Below, one piece after another: positions 11,576-23,539 of a stretch of DNA of 30,000 nt. The notes beneath the pieces were generated by a model. The model did not search any database, was not told the DNA's origin, and worked only from the letters and a program-made list of their open reading frames with translations. The stretch is from contig JACVTC010000116.1 in assembly GCA_016946835.1 (NCBI GenBank), positions 22,501 through 52,500 on the forward strand. The letters run 5' to 3'. Position numbers and translations under genes: made by a program. Numbering within the stretch: position 1 is the first letter of the stretch; each line of letters opens with the position of its first letter. The stretch comes from Neocallimastix lanati (nom. inval.) (Eukaryota; Neocallimastigomycota; Neocallimastigomycetes; Neocallimastigales; Neocallimastigaceae).

Positions 11576-13189
11576 ATATTAATTAATATAAATATAATAA
11601 TATTTTTTTAATTGTATATAATATTATATAATAAAAGTAATAAAAGTACTATAGGTATAAAAATTTTTAAATCTTATTATATATATATATTTAAAGATTA
11701 AATGAATTCTTCTTTATACTTACTTTTATATAATTCATATACACCATAAATTGTAGTAATAATCGAACGATATAAATTTATCATTTTGAAGAGATTCATG
11801 AATTTTTCAATAGATTGAGGACTAGATTTGAGTGTATTACTATCATCACCAAAATATTCTCTATAAAATAATTTTGGATTAAACATCGACATCAAATGAA
11901 TATTTTTACCTTTAAAGAAATAGAAATTTTTGAAGGTATATCCGGTAAAATAGTTTCCAAAATTGTCATTAATATGAGGATTCATTTCAAGAGATTCTTC
12001 ATTCTTAAGAATGAATTTAATATCATCATTATAATTATTGCTATCATTCAAGTAGAATGAATTTCTTTTGTTAGAATCTTTTTCAGAATTCATTAATTTA
12101 ATATCATAGTTGATAGATTGTTTTGAGAGACATGATTTTAATTTGGAAGGATTAACTTTTTGTATGGGTTCATGAGGAGAAGTAGAATATTCATCATTAT
12201 TATAATAATAATAATCATCATTTAAGTTGAAACTTACACTTTTCTTTAATGTTTTTTGACTTAAATTTAATAAACCTTGTTCTTCTTCTTCTTCTTCTTC
12301 CATTACTTTTCTTTCATCCTTCTTCTTCATCTTATCTTTTTCTTCTATTTCTTTTTCTTCATCCTCATTTTGTATGTCTACTATCAAAGTACTTTCAGAT
12401 CCTTTTTCTCTATCATCATTTTCTTCTCTTCCTCCTCCTATCTGTAATTTTTTAAAATAGTCACTCATACTTTGAAGTTGATCCTCAATTCGTTGTTGAA
12501 TTGAATATTTTTGTTTCATTTCATAATCTTCCTTACAGAAATAGTAATATTCATTTTTCTTTTTGGATTTTTGTTTTTCATCTAAATCTTGAAGATGAAT
12601 AAGTTCCTCTCCAAATTTTTCCCGTTGATAGGACTGATTTTGTTGTTGTTGTCGTAGTTCGTTTCTTCTTTTTTGCATCTCTATAAATATTTTACGATTA
12701 ATTTCATTTTGATTAAATATTTCTTTTTCTATTTTCATGAAGGATTCCATGGTATCTTCATCTCTTAAATATATATTTCTGGAATTACGTTCATCATCAT
12801 AACTTTGTTGATAATACGATAAATTCATCCTCTTTTCATTTTGTCTTTCTTTATTATTATTATTATTATTATTATAACTGTTAGTATTATTGTTCTTTTT
12901 TTCAAGGAGTGGTATTTCTTGGTATTCGTATTCATTATCATGTTTTATAAATATATTACTAAGAAGAATGGATTTTTCATTAAATTTATTTTTAATATAA
13001 CCTTTTTTAGAAATATCTAATTTTTGAATAGAATCATTGTCTTCATTTTCATTTTCATCCTCATCATCATTATCAATATCATTTTCTTCCTTTTCTATAT
13101 CTTCATAATATTCTTGAATATATGGATTGGTTTCATATTTTTCCTCATCATATTCTTTTATATAATCATGGAAATCTTTTTGATGCGGT

Positions 13190-13220
<31 letters not shown>

Positions 13221-13790
13221 TGAAAGCTTTATAATATTCTGTTCCTTGATGAGCTTTATATTTTTGTTTGGAAATAAATTCGGTAACATTATATTTATTA
13301 ATAAATTGTTCAATGAAATTTAATTTTTCTGAAGCCGTTTTCCATTTTAATCCTCTTTTTCTGGTAGAGAGGGATTGTGATATATTAGATTGGGATTGTT
13401 CTACTGATAATGCTGATGTTGGTGATGATGATGTTAATGATGATAGTAAAGATAAATTAGAGTTAGTAGTCTTATTCATAGCCATAGCAGAACCATTTTC
13501 TGATGTGGTATAGTTATTTATAGCGGTTGTTGCCATGGCTATTGATTTTTGTTTATGAGAATTAATTTTTTTTAATATGTAGTTACGATAAATTTCATTC
13601 TTAAAGGTTAATCCAAATTTTTTCTTAAGAGAAAATGCTGACGCCGGTTTTTTTAATTTTGATTTTTTATTAATATCCTCATTTGAGTCTTGAATATTGG
13701 GTTCTTTTATATAAAATGCATTTGATCTAATTAATTTTCTATAATTATTTGATTTTTTATTATTATTTTTATTATTATTATTATTACTAC

Positions 13791-13850
<60 letters not shown>

Positions 13851-16113
13851 CAGATTCCAATGAGACCAAGGTATCATCTGAATAATTTATAAAATAGTTA
13901 TTTAATTTTTCATTTTCATCAAGAACATCAATAATAACACTACTATTATTTTTACTATTGGCATCTTTATTTTCTTCATTCATATCAAAATTAAAAGGTG
14001 GGATTTCAAAACAATATTCATTTTCTGATTTTAATAATGAATCCATAATCATAAAGTCATCCATTTTTATATCTAATAATAATCTATTATTTTTATTATC
14101 ATCATTAGTATCTTGAGTAAGGTTAGGTAGATTCAGAGGATAGTTAAAATTTTCATCTTTTTCATCATCAATTTCGATTTCTTCTTTCATCATATTATCA
14201 AATATGGTTAAAAGTTCATCTTGAAATTCTTTTGGTTCGGTATCATCATCATTCGATTTTAAATTTAAATCTTGAGATTCGAGAAGATCGCTTTGGATTG
14301 CTTCTTTTCTTTCAGTTTTTTCATCTTCTGTTAAATAACTATTACATAATTGATTTTCTTCTTTTTCTTCTTTTTCTTCTTTTTCTTCTTCTTCATCTTC
14401 TTCATCTTCTTTATAATTATTTATACTCTCAAAATTAATAATATTATCATATTTACTTTTTTCCTTTTCCTTTTCTTTTTCTTTATCTTTTTCCTTTTCT
14501 TTTCCCTTTTCTTCAAATGAAATTTTTATTTTGATATCATCTTCTCGAGATAAGTTACTATTTTCTCCCATTTTAGAGTATTCCTTTTCATGAATGAGAA
14601 TATCTTCAATTTTGCTCTTGTTCTTTTTATCATGGCTTTCTTCATTTCTATGACCATATTCATATTCATTTTGATGATCATCACTATCATTATTACTTTC
14701 TATATCTGTTAATATTTCAGTTTCAGTTTCTATATCGTTTCTATTTCTATTTTCAGAGTTATTTTCCCTTAAAGGATGAATCATTTCTGTTGTTATTTCC
14801 TTTTCAATCTTGTTATTAGAAATAGGTAAATAATTATCTTTTTCCTCTTGCTTTAATTTTAATTCATTTTTATTCTCTTTTTCTTGAGAATTTGTCATCT
14901 TTTTAATAGAAGTTGAATTTTTTTCTTCTAAAGATATTTCTTTTTCAATAGGTATATTTACACCAGCAGTAGCAGTAGCAGTAGTATTAGTATTAGTAGT
15001 AATAGGAGCAGCATTAGAAGCAGTAGCTGTATCTGAGGAAGTATTAGTAACATTAATTTCTTTTTTGATTTCTATTGCAATTTCTGAAATATTATCAATG
15101 TCAACAAAAGCAGTATTTTGAATTTGATTTTTTTCAAAAGGTATTTCGATTTTTGCCATATTATTATGATTATTATCATGATCATGCTCATGATCCTTTT
15201 CTTTAAAATAATCTATCTTTTTTTCTATAATTTTTTCTATTTCTTTTGTATTATTCGTTTCTTTGATCGGTTCCTCTTCTTCTGGAATAATATTAGGATT
15301 CATATTATTACTAAATTCTTTTGAATCTTTATTTTTTTCTTTTTCGTTTTCTTTTTCTTTTTCTTCTTCTAAAATTTGATTTTTTCGAATTGTTTCTATT
15401 TCTGTAGCATTATTGTAATATGCTTCTTTATATTCATTATTGTCCTTTCTTTTTTTAATAGATTCGGTTGTATGGATAGTTATTTTATCTTCATTTTTCT
15501 TAATCTTTTTTTCATCATCAGTTTCAGGTATAAATTCATTTTCGGTTTCAAATTTAGATTTTAATTTAGATTCGGATTCGGATTCAGATTCAGATAGTAT
15601 TTTTTGATTTTCAGTTACCATATCAAAAGATATTTTAGGATTTATTACTTGATTATTTTCTTTTCTACTTTTCATTGGATTTTCCATTATTTTTTCAGAA
15701 AACGTAGTTGCTTCTTCTGTCATCATTATTTCGGTTAAATTTCTCTGGATGTTATTCTCTTTATTAACAGTTACAGTTTCAGTATTTAATTCTTCCGAAA
15801 ATTCAAAAGGATTCATATTTCTTTTTGAATCATAATTCAAGTTAGAATTATCTACTTCGGATTCATTTTCTATTTTATTTTCGGTTATCATTATATCTTC
15901 GGTATTGATACTACTTTCTGAAAGAAGAGTTGTTATCTTACTATTATAATTTTCGTTACTATTCATTTCTTTTATTTTATCAGTAGCAATTATATTTTTA
16001 TATTGGTTATATACAATTTCATCAATATAATTTTTATTTTTATTTTTATATTTTTCTCTTTCTAAAAGATAATTCTTTATATTTTTTTCATTTTCTATTA
16101 TTATATTTTCCAT
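8599..16113 (-). CDS. Very large multi-pass membrane protein with disordered N-terminus, about 2161 aa, seven exons
   Basis: I recognise no family. Exons on the minus strand are 16113-11724, 11520-11369 (or from 11514), 11221-11156, 10990-10930, 10759-9204, 9072-8945 and 8731-8599. All six GT-AG junctions agree in phase, and the joined frame ends in TAA. The ATG lies in an AAAATGG context. Residues 1-1430 are charged and low-complexity: acidic Glu/Asp/Asn/Lys, a Ser-Glu run, Lys-Glu repeats, about 20 Asn near 755 and a His run near 965. Around seven hydrophobic segments follow: roughly 1440-1460 (weak), 1475-1498, 1571-1589, 1603-1637, 1640-1667, 2054-2075 and 2122-2150. A second disordered insert of about 300 residues sits between two of them. 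The C-terminus is basic (FFARKRNFFRYFK). KSVSF at 1291-1295 fits the RVxF motif that docks protein phosphatase 1. The split into two separate genes is possible but unlikely, since a GTAAGT donor joins them in frame. Confidence 0.7.
11522..11571 (+). repeat. 50-base T-run inside an intron of the large gene
   Basis: On the coding (minus) strand this is 50 A residues immediately before the 3' splice site, where a pyrimidine tract would be expected. Two in-frame acceptors, 6 bases apart, follow it (exon starting at 11520 or 11514). Confidence 0.8.
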
Positions 16114-16431
16114 TTTATTATTGTTATTATTAATTTATAATTAATATTTTTTATTTTTTATTTTATTTTTTTTTGTTTTTACAAAACAAAATAAAAAAAC
16201 AAAAAAGAACAAAACGAAAAATAAAAACAAAATAAATTGCTTTTTTTTTTTTTTTTTTTTTTTAATGATATAGAAAATATTAGAAATAAAATTTTGACTC
16301 TATAACAAAATAAAATTATTTGGTTTATTGATTTCAGCAGCAAGCAGCATAAAATATATTTAATTAAAAAAACTATAAATAAAATAAAAAATAGATTTTT
16401 AATTTATTTAATAAATAAAATAATAATAGAT

Positions 16432-16470
<39 letters not shown>

Positions 16471-16550
16471 ATATATGATATATATTTATTGTTATAATAT
16501 ATCTTATATATAATATTAATAGAGAGCTATATTTTATTTTTATTTCTATA

Positions 16551-16717
16551 TTTATTTTATTTTATTTTATTTTATTTTATTTTATTTTATTTTATTTTAT
16601 TTTATTTTATTTTATTTTATTTTATTTTATTTTATTTTATTTTATTTTATTTTATTTTATTTTATTTTATTTTATTTTATTTTATTTTATTTTATTTTAT
16701 TTTATTTTATTTTATTT
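16551..16717. repeat. Pentanucleotide TTTTA array, about 33 copies
   Basis: The array has a perfect 5-base period for about 167 bases, followed by diverged blocks of the same type up to about 16920. Confidence 0.9.
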
Positions 16718-17284
16718 AATCTTTACTTTTATTTAATATTCTATTATTTATATTGCTATATTTTATTATATTTTGTTATTTTTCTATCTGTGCTTTTCTT
16801 ATTTAATATTCTACTATTTATTATTTTATATTTTATTTTATTTAATCTGTACTTTTATTATTTAATATTCTACTATTTATTATATTTTATTATATTATAT
16901 TTTATTTTATTTTTAGTTATATTACTTTATTTTTTAAATATATTGTTATTATAAAAAAATTATAAAGTAAAAAAAAATTTAAAAATAAACAATTTTTTTT
17001 CGTTTTGTTTCGTTTTGGTAATTTTTATAATATTTAAAATTTGTATAAACTAAATAATTTTTTGGTTAATAATATTTCTATTAATCTTATTATATAAAAA
17101 AAAAAAAATTTAAAAAAGATTTATAAAAAAATATGATTTTTTTCATTTGTTAACTTAAATATTTTTATGAATTTTATTTTAGAACTTATTTTTTAATTTT
17201 TTTTAATTTTTTTTTATTTTAAATTTTATAATCATTATACTTTTTTTTTTTTTAAAAAAAAAAATACGAAATGTTTTGTTATTC

Positions 17285-17600
17285 CTTTGAGATTTAAATT
17301 TATATTATTTAATAACATTTAAATAATTAAATAGGGAAAAAAAGATTACTGATTCAGTAATTAAGGATAAATGTACTAATAACAAAACAAATGTTATAAA
17401 ATAATGATTTAAAAATTAAACATTAAAAAAAAAAAAAATTTTAAAATTTAAAATTTTGTGTTATTATTTTATTTCATTTTTATTTTTATTATTATTATTT
17501 TTTTTTTAAAAAAAAAACAATGAAAAAAGTTATAATTACACAATTAACTGCGCATTTAAATAATGAAGAATAATTATAATGAATAATAATAATTATTATA
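17285..17600 (+). repeat. Diverged duplication, copy 1
   Basis: Matches 18010-18310 in the same order. Shared parts are an ATTTAAATAATTAAATA-like block, a palindrome ATTACTGA-T-TCAGTAAT (17345-17361), AAATAATGATTTAAAAA, an AAAATTTT block, ATTATTATTATT, TTATAATTAYACA and AATAATTATAATRAATAATAA. The copy keeps more C and G than its partner. Confidence 0.7.
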
Positions 17601-17712
17601 AGTTTTACAGTTTTTTTTTTTTTTTTTTTTTATTTTTTTTTAAAAAAATGTTTAAATTATAATCAACTGAGCATTTAAATAAATAAATTATAATAATAAA
17701 TTTTATGTTTAT

Positions 17713-17746
<34 letters not shown>

Positions 17747-17815
17747 TAAAAAAAAAGTAATATTACTATACAATTAACTGCGCATTTAAATAATAAATAT
17801 TAATAAATAATAATA
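17500..17815 (+). repeat. Three-copy element with ACTGCGCATTTAAAT core
   Basis: The core AATTAACTGCGCATTTAAAT occurs at 17542-17561 and identically at 17772-17791. A diverged form (AATCAACTGAGCATTTAAAT) lies at 17661-17680. Each is preceded by a T-run, then an A-run, so each unit has the form T(n)-A(n)-core with a period of about 110-120 bases. Function unknown. Confidence 0.7.
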
Positions 17816-18009
17816 ATATTAAATAGTAATAATAAATAGAAATAATAAATAATAATAATAAATAATAATAAATAATAATATTTAAAAGTAATAACAAACT
17901 AAATTATAATAAGCATGATAAAGATTAAAATTAATTATAGGTTATATTATTATATGAATAAGGAAAAAAAAATTAAAAATTGATACATATTTATATGTAT
18001 AAATCATTT

Positions 18010-18310
18010 AATATAATATTTAAATAATAATTAAATAAAAAAAAAAAATAAAAAAATATAAGATAAAAAATTATTGATTCAATAATTAAAGATAAATATA
18101 TTAATAATAAAATACATATTAAAATAATGATTTAAAAATAAAATAAAAAATATAAAATTTTTATGTCTTTTTTTTTTTTTTTTTTTTTTTTTTTTATTTT
18201 GTCATTATTATTATTATTATTTTAATAAAAATTATAATTATACACAATCTCATCGAAATAATGATTAATAATTATAATAAATAATAAATAATAAATAATA
18301 AATAATATAT
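18010..18310 (+). repeat. Diverged duplication, copy 2
   Basis: Partner of 17285-17600, about 725 bases away. Most differences in the well-aligned part are C to T or G to A relative to copy 1. The palindrome is kept as AATTATTGA-T-TCAATAATT (18069-18087). A 28-base T-run (18168-18195) replaces the short T-run of copy 1. Confidence 0.7.
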
Positions 18311-18977
18311 AATATATATTAATAATAATAATAATAAAGATTTTAGTCGTAATAAAATAAAATAAATAAATTTATTTAATGATTATATTATACTAAATTA
18401 ATTCTTTTATTTTTTATTTTTTTTTATTTTTTTTATTTTTTTTATTTTTTTTTTTATTTCTATTATTTTCATTATTATTATTATTATTATTATTATTACT
18501 TTTTTCTGTTTTTTGTTTTTTATTTATTTAATTTTTATTATTAATAATTAATTAAAATTAATAAATATTTTTTATTTATTATCTAAATATTTAATTAATC
18601 GAGATTATAATATATATATATATATATATAATAATAATAAATCAATATGTAATTATATTAGAAGTAATAATATGAAGAATATGATTAATATTACAAATAC
18701 TGTATAATTCTAAACATTATTGAAGAATAATTAAAAAAAAAAGTTATTATAGGTTCTTATAATATTTAAAAAAAAAAAAAAAAAATTAAAAAAATTTCGG
18801 TTAATATAAAAATATATATATTAAAAATTAATAAAATATATATTTTTAATAATTGTAAAATATTAACCCTTTTTTAAATTAAAATTATTAATAATACTTA
18901 ATATATATATTTATTATCTTTATATCTTTATTGCATGATATTCCTATATGAATTAAAGTTTAAAAAACATCAAATAT

Positions 18978-19013
<36 letters not shown>

Positions 19014-19210
19014 ATATTAAACCAACTTTAATAATAATTAAAATATTAAAATATTAAAAAAATAAAAAAAAAAAAAGAAATTTTCTTTCTTTTTTTTTTC
19101 TTATCTGTTAATATTTTAAATAGTAAATTTTTATTATATATGTAAATCATTAATTATTGCTTTGTAAAAAAAAAAAAAAAATAAAAAAAAAAATAAAAAA
19201 AAATAAAAAA

Positions 19211-19241
<31 letters not shown>

Positions 19242-19416
19242 ATAAAATAAAATAATATATATATATATATATATTGTATAAAGGCAAATTAGGATGAATT
19301 AACAGGATAATGCCATAAATTAAAAAAGATAATGATTAATAATAGATAAATTTCTAAATATGAATACAAAACAAAAATAAAATTCTAATGTAGAATATAA
19401 TATGAATATAATTAAA

Positions 19417-19453
<37 letters not shown>

Positions 19454-19630
19454 TATAAACATATATATTTATGTGTGTTAATATTATATATATTCTTTTA
19501 TAAAAATTTTTATTTATATTATATATTATTCATATACATCGTTTGTATTGAATGCATTATTGTTATTATTATTGATGTAAGTATCATTATTTTATGATTC
19601 TAATAATCAGAAATGTTTTCATTTCACATA

Positions 19631-19759
19631 TTAATTATTATCCTCTCGTATATTAAAATTTGCCTCATTTTCTGCTTTTAATCTTAATTTTTTCTCTTTT
19701 TGTTTTAAGTGTTTCTTAAGATACTTCCTTTTTCTCTTTTTTTTAGTGCTAGCTTTTTC

Positions 19760-19831
<72 letters not shown>

Positions 19832-22635
19832 TATAATTTCGTTATTATTTTCCAGTATTATAGAATTAGTGTTACTATTTTCATTTTCGATAGCATTAGC
19901 AATTTCAGTATCATTATTACTTTCATTATTAGCATTAATATCATTTTCTGTTTCTTTTTTGTTCTTTGTTTTTTCTTTTTCTTTATCGATCTCCTGTTTC
20001 TCTTCATCATCATCATCATTACTGTCATCACTATCATCAAATCGAATATGATTTATTTCTTTTAAAGATTCATTTATAGGTTTTGAATTTAATAAATTGC
20101 TAATTCCAGTGTTTATAGAATTATTTTTATACGTATTATTGATTCCTTCAAATGCCTTTTCTTCTTTGTTATCAATATTTACATATTCAGTATTTGAATC
20201 TTCATCATTAAAAATTGTATGATTATTTTCAATGCTTTCCACTTCTTTTACATTAATATTATCATTATAATTTAATGCTTTATTTTTATTTCTTATCGAA
20301 CCATTAATATACCTCCAATATTCTTGTTCTTCATCGCCTATTATTAATATTAATATTATTATTAATTATTATTAATATTATAATTTTTTATTATTAATAA
20401 TACAATAATTATTATTATTATTATTATTATTATTATTGATTTAATTATATTATTATCATATTAAATTAATAATATAAGTTAATTTCATTACCTTCTAGTA
20501 TTTTTAAACGAATTACTTCATAATCATGAATTAATTCGAAATTACCTTCTTCTTCAAATTTCTTTTTTAGTGTTGAAAATAAAGTACCAGAAACATCTAA
20601 TCCATTAACTTGAATAACCTTTTTTCTAGAAAAATAACTTTCAGCTATTTTAGCAGAGTTTGCATCTTTATATCTAATATATCCAGTAGTTTGATTAGGT
20701 GAATAATCAATAAAGGAAGTTGTTGATACTAAATCGAATAATTTCTAATAATTAATTAATCATTAATTAATTTTTTAAATTAATATATATAAATTAATTA
20801 AATATTTAAAAAATTTTATTTACGATAAAAGATAAATATTTATTTATTATATAATCTTTATTATTAATATAATTATAATTCTAATTATTATAACTATTGT
20901 TAGGATAATTTATATATAATTATTTATGTACTTTTAATATATGTCTATTTGTTTCTGGATGTACTCCTCTAAATTCAGCAATTAATCCAGGCTTATATTC
21001 AATCTCTTTTGTTATTTTTATATGTTCTTGATTATTTTGTTTTAATTTTTCAATTTGTAATTGCCTTTTTTTAATGTATTCTTTCGTCATTTTACGCCAT
21101 GTTTTTCTGATAAATATAACAAATTATAATAGCAATCATAACAGTTATAAAAAATACAATAACAATATATAATAATAATAAATATGAATATATAATAATA
21201 ATAAATATGATAATAATAAATATGAATATATCATAATAATAAATATGATAATAATAAATATGATAATAATAAATATGAATATATCATAATAATAAATATG
21301 ATAATAATAAATATGATAATAATAAATATGAATATATCATAATAATAAATATGATAATAATAAATATGATAATAATAAATATGAATATATAATAATAATA
21401 AATATGATAATAATAAATATGAATATATAATAATATTATTATAATATTAATAAATACAATTATAAATATAATTGTAAAAATAATATAAAGTAATAATAAA
21501 ATGAAACATTATTTTTATTATTTATTAATAATTATTTAATATTATATATAAAATTTCATAATATATACATCCGTAGTATACGAAATCCATTAATTTCAGA
21601 ATTTATTATTTCTCTAAAATTATTTTTTGTGACAGGAATCCAGCTATTTAGTTTTTCTATAGCCATTTCAACTGATTTTTTTTTTTTAAAAGTAATGAAA
21701 AAGAATTTTATTGGAAGTTCCTTTTTATGATCTGAATTGTTAACAATTGATACCTCTTTATTATTATCGTCCAAAGCTATTCTTTTTTTTACATCTGGAA
21801 AGTAAATTGCTTTTATTTTTCCAAACTCTTCAAAAGTTGATTTAATTTTTTCAATAGATATGGTACTAGGAACATGTTCCTTTATTATAATTAAATTTAT
21901 AAGAAATATTAACCAAAATATTTTAAATTAGATAATGAGATGGCATTATTATTACTAATATTATTATTTTACTAAATTTTTAATATATAATATTTTTAAA
22001 TTTAAACATTACTATATATATAGTTTTAGAATCATCTTTAAATTCGGTTGGAATTGGCTTTTTTCTTCTTACACTTTTCCCGTCTTCGCTAACCTTTTTT
22101 TATAATTAATTAATTAATTTTAATGTCATATTTAAGTAATATATTTTTTATTGTTTTATTTTAATTTTAATTTTATTTTTTTTTTTAATCGCACTTCTAA
22201 ATCTTTGCAATGCTTTCTAATTGATTTTGAAATTTCAGCTTCATCAGTTGATAAGCCCTTTAATTTAAATAATATAAAAACAAATATTGGTATCCCTATT
22301 AATATTCAATATATATATATATTGAAATAAAAATTAAGGTAATAATAAAAAAAGAATCAATAGGAGAAATAATTTTTCAAAGAATTTAAAAATGTACATT
22401 TCAAAAGATTATTTAATAAATTAACATTTTTAAGTTATTAATTGAAATATTCATAAATTTTTAAATATATATATATAAATTAGAATTTATAAATCTATGA
22501 TATATAATGTTTAAGTATATTACATCCATCTTTATCAATATAATTGTAAAGTAATGAGTCATAAGATAAATTGGAATCGCTTAAATAAGTATTAATTTGT
22601 GAGGCAATCTTCTTTTCTAATTCTTTGAAATCCAT
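19631..22635 (-). CDS. La-related protein of the LARP7 type, 579 aa, seven exons
   Basis: LARP7 proteins bind the U-rich 3' end and a stem of a specific small RNA (7SK in animals, telomerase RNA in ciliates and fission yeast, U6 in modification). Exons on the minus strand: 22635-22524, 22295-22195, 22093-22013, 21879-21569, 21106-20932, 20744-20492 and 20337-19631; all phases agree. Residues 5-71 form a La motif with GWIP split across the first intron. RRM1 has RNP2 TIYIEHVP (95-102) and RNP1 KFFFITF (155-161). TWRKMTKEYI follows, as in other LARP7 proteins. The C-terminal RRM (about 240-352) carries F271-I-D273 and R284, with the spacing of the xRRM RNP3 and its Arg in human LARP7. It then has GDEEQEYW, matching GDHEQRYW. 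The tail is acidic with about 23 Asn, ending in a Lys-rich segment. The second donor (GTGCGA) is atypical. Length is close to human LARP7 (582). Confidence 0.85.
21170..21435. repeat. Minisatellite inside a LARP7-type gene intron
   Basis: The intron 21107-21568 (462 bases, the longest of this gene) is filled with repeats of AATAATAAATATGATAAT, punctuated by AATATGAATATATCAT at intervals of about 50-70 bases, giving a higher-order unit. The repeats account for most of the extra intron length. Confidence 0.8.
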
Positions 22636-22823
22636 TTTTTTTAAAAAAAAAGAAATTTTATAATAAATTTAATAGATAAAAAATAACAATAAATAAATTA
22701 AATATGATCTTTTATAATGTAAAATTAATTTAATATAATCAAATATTTGACAAATTAAGAAAATAATAAAATTAAAATTTTTTAATTAGATTAATATATA
22801 TTAAATAGTAATGAAATCATGTT

Positions 22824-22856
<33 letters not shown>

Positions 22857-23539
22857 GATATATTATTTAGTTATTCATTAATATTCATTAATTATATTTG
22901 AAATATAAAATAATTTAATAAACTTTTTTTTTCTCAGAAAAACTTCGTAATTAATGATATATCTTTTTTTCTATTAAAGATATGTATTATAAAATAAAAA
23001 TAATTAAATATAATATACTTTTTTAAATTAATGAAATAATATAATTATTTCATTAATTTGTCATTTTAATAAATAATAAAAATGAAAAAATTTTTAAGTA
23101 ACTAAATAAAAGAAATAACTACAAAGAAAAAAGATAAAATGAAAAATTAAAATTTGTAATTTGAAATTTGAAATTCAAAATTCATAATTTAATGGTACAA
23201 ATATTTACATAAAAATTTTTAATTTAATTTACATGAAAATTTTCAATTATTTTAGAATTATGAAATTTATTAGAAGAGAAAAATCAATCCAGAACAAGTA
23301 AATTCATATGATGTATTAAAAATAATATAATAATTATGAGAAATGAAACATATAGTAGAAGTGCTTGTAAATTTCTTTTGATGTATAAAATTATTAATTA
23401 TCAAATGAGTAAAGATAATTCAGATGTAATAACAATATAAATTGTTATTCAATTTATAATTATAATATTTTTAAATATTTATTATATGAAAGTTAGTTAT
23501 CTTAAAAAAAAATTATTTTGAACCTAATTATGATATACT

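Larger units (their letters stand above)
16114..19630. other. Non-coding spacer with several repeat families
   Basis: No gene is supportable over 3.5 kb. It lies between the 5' end of the large membrane-protein gene and the 3' end of the LARP7 gene. It holds a TTTTA array, a three-copy element with a TGCGCA core, a larger diverged duplication, AAT and AAAT microsatellites, and T-runs of 20-34 bases at 16241, 16436, 17611, 17714, 18168 and 18980. The promoter of the large gene should lie in its first part, with no recognisable motif. Confidence 0.6.

Noticed and set aside
11274-11582. Plus-strand 102-codon frame ending in poly-Phe
   Set aside because: It is antisense to a membrane-span exon of the large gene, and its tail is the 50-base T-run.
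12249-15564. Several plus-strand frames rich in Leu, Phe, Ile or Met
   Set aside because: They are antisense shadows of the acidic and Asn-rich first exon of the large gene.
17500-17815. Regularly spaced repeats resembling a CRISPR array
   Set aside because: Only three copies, spacers are homopolymer runs, and the genome is eukaryotic.
19709-20065. Plus-strand frames with poly-Ile and poly-Leu
   Set aside because: They mirror the poly-Asn tract and acidic region of the LARP7-type last exon.
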